DNA from: MGOM01 sp035455265
GTDB lineage: Bacteria > Chloroflexota > Anaerolineae > Anaerolineales > E44-bin32
DNA: 8,529 nucleotides
Assembly: GCA_035455265.1 (NCBI GenBank)
Contig: DATIFK010000180.1
Span: 1-8,529, forward strand
Direction: 5' to 3'
A model generated the notes under the pieces. That model was not told the origin of the DNA. It saw nothing but the letters and a program-made list of their open reading frames with translations, and did not search any database. The translations under genes and the position numbers were made by a program. Below are positions 1 to 6,000 of this stretch, in pieces. How positions within the stretch are numbered: the first letter of the stretch is position 1; each line of letters begins with the position of its first letter.

Positions 1-968
1 CCACGGCGGAGTGGCGGCGCGTAACCCAGATGGCGGAGGGCCTCCGGATCGTCGCGCCAGTTCGCCAGAACCCGCACGCGCAGGTCGAGGTAAACCTTGC
101 GCCCCGTCAGGGCCTCGATCGACTTGCGCGCATGCGTGCCAATCCGCTTCAGCATCGCCCCGCCGCGCCCGATGACGATCCCCTTCTGCGACTCGCGCTC
201 GACCAGCAGCGTGGCGGCGATGTAGGCGGAGGCCTCGTCGCGCTCCCGGTACTCGTCGACGCGCACGGCCAGGCTGTGAGGCACCTCGTCGTGAAGTAGC
301 TCGAGGGCGGCCGAGTGGACCAGGTCGCCGGCCAGGTCGCGCTCGAAGGTGTCGGTGACCTCGTCCTCGGGGAAGTAGGCCGGTCCCTCCGGCAAGCGTT
401 CGATCAGGGCCTCGAGAAGGTCCTGGCGATGGTCCCCGCGCAATGCGGAGACCGTCTGGATCCGCGCGAAAGGGAACAGACGCCGGTACGGCTCGGATCG
501 AGATTCCAGGTCCTGCGGGCGTACGAGGTCGCACTTGTTCAACGCGACCACCACCGGCTTTCGTGCCGCCGCCTCAACGGCAGCTGCGACCTGTTGGTCC
601 TGTTCGTCGGGTGGAAGGCTCACATCGCAGACCACGAGGACGACATCGGCGTCGTCGAGGCTGGCTTCCGTCTTGCGATTGAGCGCTTGCCCGAGCTTGT
701 GGACGGGCCGATGGAGGCCCGGCGTGTCGACAAAGATCACCTGGGCCGTCGGCAGGGTCAGGATGACGAGCTGGCGGCGCCTCGTCGTCTGCGGGCGGGC
801 CGAGACGGCGGCCAGCGATTGGCCGAGGAAGGCGTTGACCAGGGTAGACTTGCCGGTGTTCGGCCGGCCCGCCAACGCGACGTAGCCGGAGCGGAACGCA
901 GGAGCGGGGGCGGGGTGATCGTCGGCCACTCGGACATTCTCGGGGGAAGGGCGGGACCTGTCAAGCAT
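1..968 (-). CDS. era: GTPase Era, ribosome-assembly factor (3' end cut by window edge)
   Basis: Era is a GTP-binding protein that binds the 3' end of 16S rRNA and helps 30S subunit maturation, acting in the cytoplasm at the inner face of the membrane. The reverse-strand translation gives 322 codons with no stop before the window edge; the family is about 300 residues, so only a few codons are missing. Visible motifs are G1 GRPNTGKS (residues 34-41), G3 DTPG (81-84), G4 NKCD (144-147) and G5 SAL (174-176). They are followed by the Era-type linker LPEGPAYFPED and a C-terminal KH domain with VERESQKG and the VIGRGG loop (265-270). The ATG at 968 gives an N-terminus about 25 residues longer than usual before the G domain and lacks a good Shine-Dalgarno; a GTG at 929 is an alternative start. 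The gene diverges from the cupredoxin gene. Family assignment is very secure; the start is not. Confidence 0.95.
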   Translation of the reverse strand, partial: MLDRSRPSPENVRVADDHPAPAPAFRSGYVALAGRPNTGKSTLVNAFLGQSLAAVSARPQTTRRRQLVILTLPTAQVIFVDTPGLHRPVHKLGQALNRKTEASLDDADVVLVVCDVSLPPDEQDQQVAAAVEAAARKPVVVALNKCDLVRPQDLESRSEPYRRLFPFARIQTVSALRGDHRQDLLEALIERLPEGPAYFPEDEVTDTFERDLAGDLVHSAALELLHDEVPHSLAVRVDEYRERDEASAYIAATLLVERESQKGIVIGRGGAMLKRIGTHARKSIEALTGRKVYLDLRVRVLANWRDDPEALRHLGYAPPLRR

Positions 969-1019
969 CCGCCGTCGGCCGAAACGCGCGGAACGGCGCC
1001 ATCCATCCAGGAGCCATGC

Positions 1020-1415
1020 ATGCCCAAACGATCGATCCCCTTGGGGCTGGCCGCCACGTTGGTCCTTCTGCTGGCGGCGTGTGGACCGAAGAAGGCCTCC
1101 ATCACCGTCAGCCTGACCGATTTCCAATTCTCGCCGGCCAACGTGGAGGCCCCGGCGGGCGCGGACGTGACGCTGACACTGTCGAACAGCTCGAGCGTGG
1201 TCCATCAGTGGATCATCATGAAGCAGGGGACCGAAGTGACGCTGCCCTTCGACACGGACGACGAAGCCAATGTCTACTACAAGGCCGAAGTCCCGCCGGG
1301 CCAAAGCCAAACGTTTGAATCTACCGCGCCGTCGGAGCCGGGGGAGTATGCCATCGTGTGCGGCCTGCCGGGTCACGCCGAGGCCGGCATGCTGGGAACG
1401 TTGACGGTCCGCTAA
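1020..1415 (+). CDS. Cupredoxin-domain (blue copper) lipoprotein
   Basis: This is a 131-residue secreted lipoprotein with one plastocyanin-like fold, expected to bind a single type 1 copper and carry electrons outside the membrane. The N-terminus MPKRSIPLGL plus a hydrophobic stretch ends in lipobox LAAC (Cys21). The mature part starts with ITVSLTDFQFSP, a typical cupredoxin strand. The four likely copper ligands are His62 (VVHQW), Cys114, His119 and Met124 in the spacing C-x4-H-x4-M, the type 1 site signature. I chose the ATG at 1020 because AGGAG at 1009-1013 lies six bases upstream and a signal peptide follows at once. An overlapping ATG at 1016 is in another frame without these traits, and an open frame extending upstream to 315 is only antisense to era. 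It stands alone between era and the tungstate operon. The redox partner cannot be read from the window. The fold and copper site are secure; the exact subfamily is not. Confidence 0.88.
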   Translation: MPKRSIPLGLAATLVLLLAACGPKKASITVSLTDFQFSPANVEAPAGADVTLTLSNSSSVVHQWIIMKQGTEVTLPFDTDDEANVYYKAEVPPGQSQTFESTAPSEPGEYAIVCGLPGHAEAGMLGTLTVR

Positions 1416-1448
1416 AGGTCAGCGCATCACGGCCTGGATGGTGTTTCT

Positions 1449-1479
1449 GCAGGGGCACGCCGTGGCGTGCCTCCCCTGC
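1449..1479 (+). terminator. Possible stem-loop terminator after the cupredoxin gene
   Basis: GCAGGGG at 1449-1455 pairs with CCCCTGC at 1473-1479, and the inner CACGC/GCGTG arms pair around a tiny loop, leaving a 3-nt bulge at 1470-1472. The hairpin sits 33 bases past the cupredoxin stop. There is no T-tract after it, so intrinsic termination is uncertain. It may only insulate the transcript end. Confidence 0.35.
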
Positions 1480-1526
1480 GATGTGTTCGCACGCATCGCG
1501 TCGGTCCCATACAGCCATCCTGTGCA

Positions 1527-1556
1527 TTGACAGATGGCTCCCCAACCCGCTATGAT
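1527..1556 (+). promoter_or_regulatory. Sigma-70-type promoter of tupABC
   Basis: A perfect -35 TTGACA (1527-1532) and a near-perfect -10 TATGAT (1551-1556) are separated by 18 bases. This predicts a transcription start near 1563 and a leader of only about 17 bases before the tupA ATG. It is the strongest promoter match I noticed on the plus strand. The -10 box lies inside an inverted repeat described separately, which suggests that the promoter is repressible. Confidence 0.75.
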
Positions 1557-1571
1557 CCTCCGACATAGCGG
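1547..1571. promoter_or_regulatory. Putative operator: 8-bp inverted repeat over the tupA -10 box
   Basis: CCGCTATG at 1547-1554 is repeated perfectly inverted as CATAGCGG at 1564-1571, with nine bases between. The two-fold element covers the -10 box and the expected transcription start, the classic place for a repressor. The CGCTAT...ATAGCG arms resemble, from memory, the published ModE half-site type (CGnTAT arms), and ModE/TunR-type regulators are known to control molybdate and tungstate uptake genes. The palindrome is seen directly. The identity of the regulator is inference, and no regulator gene is in the window. Confidence 0.5.
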
Positions 1572-1577
1572 AGGATC
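1554..1577 (+). promoter_or_regulatory. 9-bp inverted repeat covering the tupA ribosome binding site
   Basis: GATCCTCCG (1554-1562) and CGGAGGATC (1569-1577) form a perfect 9-bp stem with loop ACATAG. The right arm contains the Shine-Dalgarno GGAGGA (1570-1575), four bases before the ATG at 1580. If a transcript began upstream of 1554, the stem would hide the ribosome site. A transcript starting near 1563 would lack the left arm, in which case the repeat could matter only as DNA. It overlaps the operator-like repeat. Confidence 0.5.
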
Positions 1578-1579
1578 CG

Positions 1580-2422
1580 ATGCGCCGCGCGCTCTCGCTG
1601 GTTGTCCTTAGTCTCTCCCTGCTCGCGGCCTGTGCACCGGCAACTCCCGCCGTCTTGCGCCTGGCGACCACAACCAGCACCGACGACTCGGGATTGCTCG
1701 ACGCCATCCTGCCGGCCTTCGAATCCAAGGACAACGCCCGCGTCGACGTTGTCGCCGTGGGAACGGGCCAAGCCCTCGAGCTCGGCCGACAGGGCGACGC
1801 AGACGTCGTCCTGGTCCACAGCCGCGCGGCCGAGGATCAGTTCATGGCCGACGGCTACGGCACCGTCCGTTACGACGTGATGTACAACGACTTCGTCATC
1901 GTCGGCCCGCAGGAGGATCCGGCCGGCATCGCTTCCGCCGCCAGCGCGGCGCGGGCCTTCACGCGGATCGCCGAAGCACGGGCAACCTTCATCTCGCGCG
2001 GCGATGACTCAGGGACGAACGCCAAGGAGCTGTCCCTCTGGAAAGCCGCTGGCTTGGAGCCCGGAGATCAGGCCTGGTATCGTTCGATCGGCCAGGGGAT
2101 GGGCGAGACGCTCGAGATGGCGAACGAGTCCCTTGGGTACACGTTGAGCGATCGAGGAACCTACCTGTCGATGTCGGATTCGTTGAGCGGGTTGGCGATT
2201 CTGTTCGGCGGAAGCTCGATCGCCGAGAATCCCGACGCGGCGCTGCTCAATCCCTACGGGGTGATCCCGGTGAACCCGGAGAAGGTGGCGGGCGTCAACA
2301 ACGCCCTGGCGAACTCGTTTGCGGCGTGGTTGACTTCGCCCGAGACTCAGGCGGCGATCGGAGCCTTTGGCGTGGACACGTACGGACAGCCGCTCTTCTA
2401 CCCCGACGCGGCGCAACCGTAG
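1580..2422 (+). CDS. tupA: Tungstate ABC transporter, substrate-binding lipoprotein TupA
   Basis: TupA captures tungstate with high affinity outside the membrane and hands it to the TupB permease. The 280-residue protein has a lipoprotein signal with lipobox LAAC (Cys18). The TupA hallmark LATTTSTDDSGLL follows (TTTS at residues 30-33), and its Ser/Thr residues are known to contact the oxyanion in this family. Further family blocks are VAVGTGQALELGRQGDADVV (58-77) and SRGDDSGTNAKE (139-150). The TTTS motif separates it from ModA and WtpA molybdate-binding proteins. The ATG at 1580 has a strong Shine-Dalgarno GGAGGA four bases upstream and opens the operon. The C-terminus, ending YGQPLFYPDA, is that of a complete family member. 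A metal-responsive operator probably controls it. Some family members may also carry molybdate, so the precise ligand is an inference from the family. Confidence 0.93.
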   Translation: MRRALSLVVLSLSLLAACAPATPAVLRLATTTSTDDSGLLDAILPAFESKDNARVDVVAVGTGQALELGRQGDADVVLVHSRAAEDQFMADGYGTVRYDVMYNDFVIVGPQEDPAGIASAASAARAFTRIAEARATFISRGDDSGTNAKELSLWKAAGLEPGDQAWYRSIGQGMGETLEMANESLGYTLSDRGTYLSMSDSLSGLAILFGGSSIAENPDAALLNPYGVIPVNPEKVAGVNNALANSFAAWLTSPETQAAIGAFGVDTYGQPLFYPDAAQP

Positions 2423-3102
2423 ATTCGACCCTCACGATCGCCGGGAGCCCTTCGATCACAGCCTTCTGGGACATCGTTCGTCTGACACTGGCCGTGACGG
2501 GAGCGGCGATGGTCGTCAGCGCCGCCCTGGGCATCCCCCTGGGAGCCCTGCTCGCCCGTGCACGGTTCTTCGGCCGAGGCCTGGTTGTGGCCCTGGTCTA
2601 CACCGGGATGGGGTTTCCGCCAGTCGTCGTCGGCCTGGCGGTCTACCTGTTGCTCTCCCGCAGCGGTCCGCTCGGCTCGCTCGAGTGGCTGTTCACGCCG
2701 GCGGCGATGGTCGTGGCGCAGGTTGTGATCGCGTTCCCCGTCGTCGCCGGCCTGACGATGGTTGCCGTCGAGGCGGTGGATCCGGAGCTCTCGCTCCAGC
2801 TACGGTCGCTGGGCGCGACCGAAGCTCAGGCAGGGCGCCTGCTCCTGCGCGAGGTGCAGCCGGGTGTTCTGGCGGCGCTGCTGGCAGGGTTCGGAGCCAT
2901 CATCTCGGAAGTCGGGGCGGCCATGCTCGTCGGAGGGAACATCGACGGGCAGACGCGCGTGCTCAGCACGGCCATCGTTCTGGAGACGCGCCGCGGGCAT
3001 TTCGGCCTCGCGCTGGCATTGGGGGGCGCGTTGCTGACCCTGGCTTTCGTCGTCAATGCGCTCCTGCTGCGCTTCCAGGTCGCCCCACGGCGGCTCGGTT
3101 GA
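2326..3102 (+). CDS. tupB: Tungstate ABC transporter permease TupB (start codon unresolved)
   Basis: TupB is the membrane channel of the tungstate importer. Counting from the GTG at 2326, hydrophobic segments lie near residues 51-78, 87-110, 122-148, 181-203 and 228-249. The permease blocks GIPLGALLARARFFGRG, GFPPVVVGLAVYLLLSRSGP and LGATEAQAGRLLL are visible; the last is the degenerate EAA loop that meets the ATPase. Recognisable TupB sequence starts only around 2419-2460, just where tupA ends, and would give about 227 residues, the usual length. No ATG, GTG or TTG lies in frame between 2326 and 2494. The GTG at 2326 needs a 97-base overlap with tupA and lacks a Shine-Dalgarno, while the GTG at 2494 and ATG at 2509 cut into the first membrane segment. 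A sequence error or non-standard start is possible. The function is secure; the 5' end is not. Confidence 0.88.
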   Translation: MVDFARDSGGDRSLWRGHVRTAALLPRRGATVDSTLTIAGSPSITAFWDIVRLTLAVTGAAMVVSAALGIPLGALLARARFFGRGLVVALVYTGMGFPPVVVGLAVYLLLSRSGPLGSLEWLFTPAAMVVAQVVIAFPVVAGLTMVAVEAVDPELSLQLRSLGATEAQAGRLLLREVQPGVLAALLAGFGAIISEVGAAMLVGGNIDGQTRVLSTAIVLETRRGHFGLALALGGALLTLAFVVNALLLRFQVAPRRLG

Positions 3103-3104
3103 TC

Positions 3105-3821
3105 ATGGACCCTGTCTACCGTCTGCGTGGGATTCGCAAGACGTACGGACGGGCGTGGTCCCTGGCGATCGAAGCTCTCGACATCCTGCGAGGGCAGACC
3201 CTGGCCGTCGTCGGCCCGACCGGCTCGGGCAAGTCGACTCTGCTGCGCCTTCTCCATCTCCTCGAATCTCCCGATGAAGGAACGATCGAGTTCGATGGAC
3301 AGGCCATCGTGTTCCCCGCTCCGGTGGATACGATCCGGCGGATCACGATGGTCTTCCAGCGGCCGGTGTTGCTGCGCGGGACGGTGCTCGACAACGTTCG
3401 CCTCGGCCGGGAGTTGCGCGGCCAGACGAACACGGAGACCCCTCGCCAGGTCCTCGAAGCACTGGGCATGACGCACCTGGCGCACACCCGGTCGTTCCCG
3501 CTGTCGGGGGGCGAGACGCAGCGGGTGGCGGTGGCGCGGGCCCTGGCCCTCGACACGTCGGTGCTGCTGCTCGACGAACCGACGGCACACCTGGATCCGG
3601 CCCATGTGCTGCGCATTGAGCGTATAATCCGAAGCCTGCAGGAGAAGGGTACGACGACGATCATCGTTACCCACCATCTGCTGCAGGCGCGGCGCCTCGC
3701 CGATCGGACGGCCCTTCTGCTGGAGGGCCAACTCGTCGAAGAGGCCGAGACGGAGCAGTTCTTCGATCACCCCGTCGAGCCGCGGACCGCCGCGTTCCTG
3801 CGCGGCGATCTTGTCTGGTAG
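3105..3821 (+). CDS. tupC: Tungstate ABC transporter ATP-binding protein TupC
   Basis: This 238-residue cytoplasmic ATPase drives import by binding and hydrolysing ATP as a dimer under the TupB permease. All ABC elements are present: Walker A GPTGSGKST (37-45), Q-loop Gln85 in VFQRP, signature LSGGETQRV (133-141), Walker B VLLLDEP (153-159), D-loop AHLD (161-164) and switch His190 (VTHH). The protein is short, ending soon after the ATPase core, and has no C-terminal TOBE/Mop molybdate-binding domain such as ModC carries. This fits the Tup type. The ATG at 3105 is two bases past the tupB stop and lacks an obvious Shine-Dalgarno, so translation is probably coupled to tupB. Family and operon position agree; on sequence alone the ATPase could serve another oxyanion. 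Confidence 0.92.
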   Translation: MDPVYRLRGIRKTYGRAWSLAIEALDILRGQTLAVVGPTGSGKSTLLRLLHLLESPDEGTIEFDGQAIVFPAPVDTIRRITMVFQRPVLLRGTVLDNVRLGRELRGQTNTETPRQVLEALGMTHLAHTRSFPLSGGETQRVAVARALALDTSVLLLDEPTAHLDPAHVLRIERIIRSLQEKGTTTIIVTHHLLQARRLADRTALLLEGQLVEEAETEQFFDHPVEPRTAAFLRGDLVW

Positions 3822-3862
3822 CCCCTGCGCCCACAACGGACCGCAGAGCGGAGGCGCAGGGG
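3822..3862 (+). terminator. Hairpin at the end of tupABC, possible terminator
   Basis: CCCCTGCGCC (3822-3831), starting right at the tupC stop codon, pairs perfectly with GGCGCAGGGG (3853-3862). The 21-base loop can form an inner CCGC/GCGG stem (3841-3844 with 3848-3851). No T-run follows, so Rho-independent termination is doubtful. The element is also part of the local repeat family and may have arrived with it. Confidence 0.4.
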
Positions 3863-3994
3863 TGACCCCCGCGCCTACAACGGACCGCAGAGCGGAGGCG
3901 AAGGGGTGACCCCTGGCCCTCGTTCGTGCTAGGATGGAGGCGCAGGGGTGACCCCGCGCCCACGACAGACCGCAGAATCGAGGCGCAGGGGTGA
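3827..3994. repeat. Degenerate ~44-bp GC-rich repeat, two full and two partial units
   Basis: Unit 1 (3827-3869) and unit 2 (3871-3913) are 43 bases each and differ at only two positions; they share the core ACAACGGACCGCAGAGCGG. A partial unit (about 3935-3955) keeps only the GGAGGCGCAGGGGTGACCCC end. A diverged unit (3956-3994) keeps both ends and changes the middle. At the junctions, GGCGC-A-GGGG-TGA-CCCC-GCGCC sequences fold into hairpins (3853-3875 and 3939-3960). The stretch fills most of the tupC to DUF47 gap. It resembles a REP-like intergenic element; I cannot assign it to a named family, and there is no transposase or CRISPR-like unique spacer. Confidence 0.75.
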
Positions 3995-4010
3995 AGGACC
4001 CGAGGCGATC

Positions 4011-4634
4011 ATGAAGCTCTTTGCACGCAAGGCCAAGTCCGACCGGTTCATCGCCCTGCTGATCAAGCAGGCCGAGTTCGCCGTCAACGGCATGCAGATG
4101 CTGCTGCAGTATGTGAAGCAGAAGGATGAGACCTCGGCGCGCCGCGTGACCGAGATCGAGAAGGAAGCCGACGAAACCCGCCGCATCCTGATCGACGAGC
4201 TGAACCGCACCTTCGTCACCCCGATCGACCGCGAGGATATCTTCGCCCTCTCCCTGACGGTCGACGACATCCTCGACTACGCCAACACGACCGTCGAAGA
4301 AATGGTCCTGCTAAAGGTGGAGCCGAACAGCTACATGGAGCGGATGGTGTCGCTGCTGGCGGACGCCGCCCGCGAGATCTACATGGGCATCACCCGCCTC
4401 CAGGACCATCCCAACGTCGCCAACGACCATGCCGTCCGGGCGAAAGCCCTGGAGAATCGGATGGAGACGGTCTACCGCGAGGCCATCGCCGACCTGTTCA
4501 ACATGCCGCGCGATGTCGACCACGTGGTGGAGATGCTCAAACTGCGGGAGATCTACCGCCACATGTCCAACGCCGCCGACCGCGGCGACGTCGCCGCCAA
4601 CACCATCGGGGATATCGTCGTCAAGCGGCTGTAG
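4011..4634 (+). CDS. DUF47 / PhoU-like protein (putative PiT phosphate transport accessory)
   Basis: This is a 207-residue all-helical cytoplasmic protein of the DUF47 (PhoU-like) family. Members usually sit beside a PiT-type phosphate transporter and are thought to regulate phosphate uptake. Family landmarks are the acidic helix EIEKEADETRR (48-58, PhoU-type metal-binding residues), the hallmark TPIDREDIFAL (70-80) followed by LTVDDILDYAN, and the C-terminal KLREIYRHMSNAADRGDVAANTIGDIVVK (177-205). The length is normal and the protein looks intact. The ATG at 4011 gives the family-typical start MKLF; only weak purine-rich sites precede it (AAGGA at 3994-3998, GAGGCG at 4002-4007). An in-frame upstream start at 3948 would translate the intergenic repeat and is unlikely. 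No transporter gene is adjacent in this window, so its partner must be encoded elsewhere or is absent. Confidence 0.88.
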   Translation: MKLFARKAKSDRFIALLIKQAEFAVNGMQMLLQYVKQKDETSARRVTEIEKEADETRRILIDELNRTFVTPIDREDIFALSLTVDDILDYANTTVEEMVLLKVEPNSYMERMVSLLADAAREIYMGITRLQDHPNVANDHAVRAKALENRMETVYREAIADLFNMPRDVDHVVEMLKLREIYRHMSNAADRGDVAANTIGDIVVKRL

Positions 4635-4659
4635 CGCCGCGGCGTGACCCGAAATCCTC

Positions 4660-4692
4660 CAACGCCGGCCCGTGGGCCGGCGTTGTGTCTTT
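4660..4692 (+). terminator. Rho-independent terminator after the DUF47 gene
   Basis: CAACGCCGGCCC (4660-4671) and GGGCCGGCGTTG (4674-4685) form a very stable stem of up to 12 bp with a tight loop, followed by the T-rich TGTCTTT (4686-4692). It lies 25 bases past the DUF47 stop codon on the same strand. Confidence 0.8.
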
Positions 4693-4964
4693 GGAGAAGG
4701 CCGCCGCGTTCCTTCCATCGAGTTTCGTGCCTGGACCACCGTTCGGCCGAGGGGATGAGACTGCCGCGCCCGCTTCGTTTCCCCCGAAGGGCCGCAGGTT
4801 CTCCTTTGTGACGCTCAGCCGGCTCGCCACGACAGGGTGAGGTCGCCATCGCAAGGCTCAGCCAGCGTTAACCGGCCGGCGAGGCGCCTGAGCGCCGAGG
4901 GGAAGCCGAGCCGCGTGGGCATCTCATCCCTTCTGATAGATGCCTGACACGGCAAGAGTGGCCT
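4693..4964. other. Gene-free stretch between convergent genes
   Basis: I find no convincing gene in these 272 bases. Short open frames on the minus strand here match no family I recognise. Minor structure is present: a 10-bp direct repeat GCCGAGGGGA (4746-4755 and 4894-4903), a distant inverted pair GGGATGAGA (4752-4760) and TCTCATCCC (4922-4930), and a small GGCGC/GCGCC hairpin (4883-4896) that might end the recombinase transcript but lacks a T-run. None is strong enough to call an attachment site or element end. Confidence 0.45.
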
Positions 4965-5942
4965 TCAGCTTGAGATCGAAGGGAACGAACCCGCTTCCGC
5001 CGCCAGGCGGTCGAGCTTGGCGCCGATCTCGCGCCACTGAATCTTGGAGAGGCCAAGCTTCTGCCGGATGCGATCACGATCCAGCCCGGCTTGCAGGTCG
5101 CGCAGGGCGCAGGTCCAGCGGCACATGTCGAAGGAAACGTGCTTCTCCAGACCGGCCAGGTTGCCCAGGTCCTCCAGGATGTACTCGAGGCGCCGCGGCG
5201 ACCACGGGAACAGTTGAGCAGTGGGTTTGTACTGGGCGAGATACTCGCGGTACACCGGCACCCAGTTGGGATCGAGAGGCAGCTTCCGTTCCTTGTAGCG
5301 CTTGCGGACATCGCCATAGCGAACGTAAAGGATCGCTCCCTCGACCGAGCGGAGATCGACGTGATTGACATGCAGCGCCAGGCACTCGCCCTTCTTGATG
5401 CCCGTGTGCAGCAGGAGTTGGAACAGGGTCAGCGGCCGCGGATCGGGAGGATCGGCGTAGCGCAAGCGATCGGAGGCGCCCAACAGAGTCTCGACTTCGT
5501 CGGCGGTGAGGACCTCCGGGAGCGGGCTGAGCACCGTCTGTTGGGGGACGGCCGCCGCGGGATCGGCGGCCAGGATGCCCTCGTCGACCAGCCAGCGGAA
5601 GAACGACTTGATGGACGTGACTCGGCGGGAGTACGTCTTCGGGCTGCAGGGCACGCGCCGGCCGCGGACCATCCAATCGAGGAAGCGGCGCAGGTCGTGG
5701 GTGCCGATGGCGCTGACGGATTGTCCGCCTCCGAGAAACTTGGCCATCAACCGTAGGTCAGCGGTGAAAGCCTTGACCGTGTTGGTGGAGCGGCCCGCCT
5801 GCGCCAGCGCCGTACCCCACGCGTCGATCGCCGCGCTGAGGGCGGTCTCCGCCCGGGGGCGGGCCGCTCGGGGGCGGTCGGTGCGCAACTCCGGGAGCGG
5901 AGTCGAGAAGAGCGGAAGGTCGTCGTGGTTCTCGGCCATCAT
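4965..5942 (-). CDS. Tyrosine-recombinase-fold protein with degenerate active site
   Basis: This 325-residue protein has the layout of XerC/XerD or phage-type integrases. An N-terminal SAM-like core-binding domain (about 35-125: STNTVKAFTADLRLMAKFL, SRRVTSIKSFFRWLVDEGIL) precedes a catalytic-type domain (about 143-310). Ungapped comparison with the family pattern shows loss of nearly all catalytic residues. TG[LI]R is TGIK (Lys183 for Arg), HxLR is DMCR (Asp272 for His, Arg275 kept), LGH is LGL (Leu298), and the nucleophile position is Gly307 (EIG for QIY). Lys217 in YKERKLPL may match the beta-hairpin lysine. It therefore probably cannot cut DNA but may still bind it. There is no internal stop or frameshift, so it looks maintained rather than decayed. 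A second in-frame ATG follows immediately (5939). A good promoter lies just upstream; no att sites or cargo genes are visible. Confidence 0.8.
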   Translation of the reverse strand: MMAENHDDLPLFSTPLPELRTDRPRAARPRAETALSAAIDAWGTALAQAGRSTNTVKAFTADLRLMAKFLGGGQSVSAIGTHDLRRFLDWMVRGRRVPCSPKTYSRRVTSIKSFFRWLVDEGILAADPAAAVPQQTVLSPLPEVLTADEVETLLGASDRLRYADPPDPRPLTLFQLLLHTGIKKGECLALHVNHVDLRSVEGAILYVRYGDVRKRYKERKLPLDPNWVPVYREYLAQYKPTAQLFPWSPRRLEYILEDLGNLAGLEKHVSFDMCRWTCALRDLQAGLDRDRIRQKLGLSKIQWREIGAKLDRLAAEAGSFPSISS

Positions 5943-5960
5943 GCGAGTCTCGAGACGGGA

Positions 5961-5989
5961 ATGCTAGGGGTTAGGAGTGGAAATGTCAA
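5961..5989 (-). promoter_or_regulatory. Sigma-70-type promoter of the recombinase-fold gene
   Basis: On the minus strand, TTGACA (5989-5984) and TAGCAT (5966-5961, four of six consensus bases) are spaced by exactly 17 bases. This predicts a start near 5954 and a leader of roughly a dozen bases before the ATG at 5942. No good Shine-Dalgarno is visible in that leader. The promoter suggests that the gene is expressed on its own. Confidence 0.65.
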
Positions 5990-6000
5990 CCCGCCTGGCA

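Noticed and set aside
315..1019. Long plus-strand open frame that runs in frame into the cupredoxin gene
   Set aside because: It is antisense to the clear era gene; the translation is low-complexity Arg/Gly/Ala-rich, and a signal peptide with Shine-Dalgarno marks the true start at 1020.
2390..2425. Programmed -1 frameshift fusing tupA and tupB
   Set aside because: The frames are offset by -1 and tupB-like sequence begins at the tupA stop, but no slippery heptamer is present and tupA ends at its normal family C-terminus.
2826..3836. 336-codon minus-strand open frame opposite tupB and tupC
   Set aside because: It is a high-GC shadow of well-supported ABC transporter genes; the translation matches no family and is rich in Arg/Gln.
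3930..3935. Promoter -10 box (TAGGAT) for the DUF47 gene
   Set aside because: No acceptable -35 box lies 16-18 bases upstream, and the site falls between repeat units.
3827..3994. CRISPR array or insertion-sequence ends
   Set aside because: The repeats are directly adjacent without variable spacers, and there is no transposase or target-site duplication.
4693..4964. Integrase attachment site next to the recombinase-fold gene
   Set aside because: Only a 10-bp direct repeat and a 9-bp inverted pair are visible, there is no tRNA gene, and the recombinase lacks its catalytic tyrosine.
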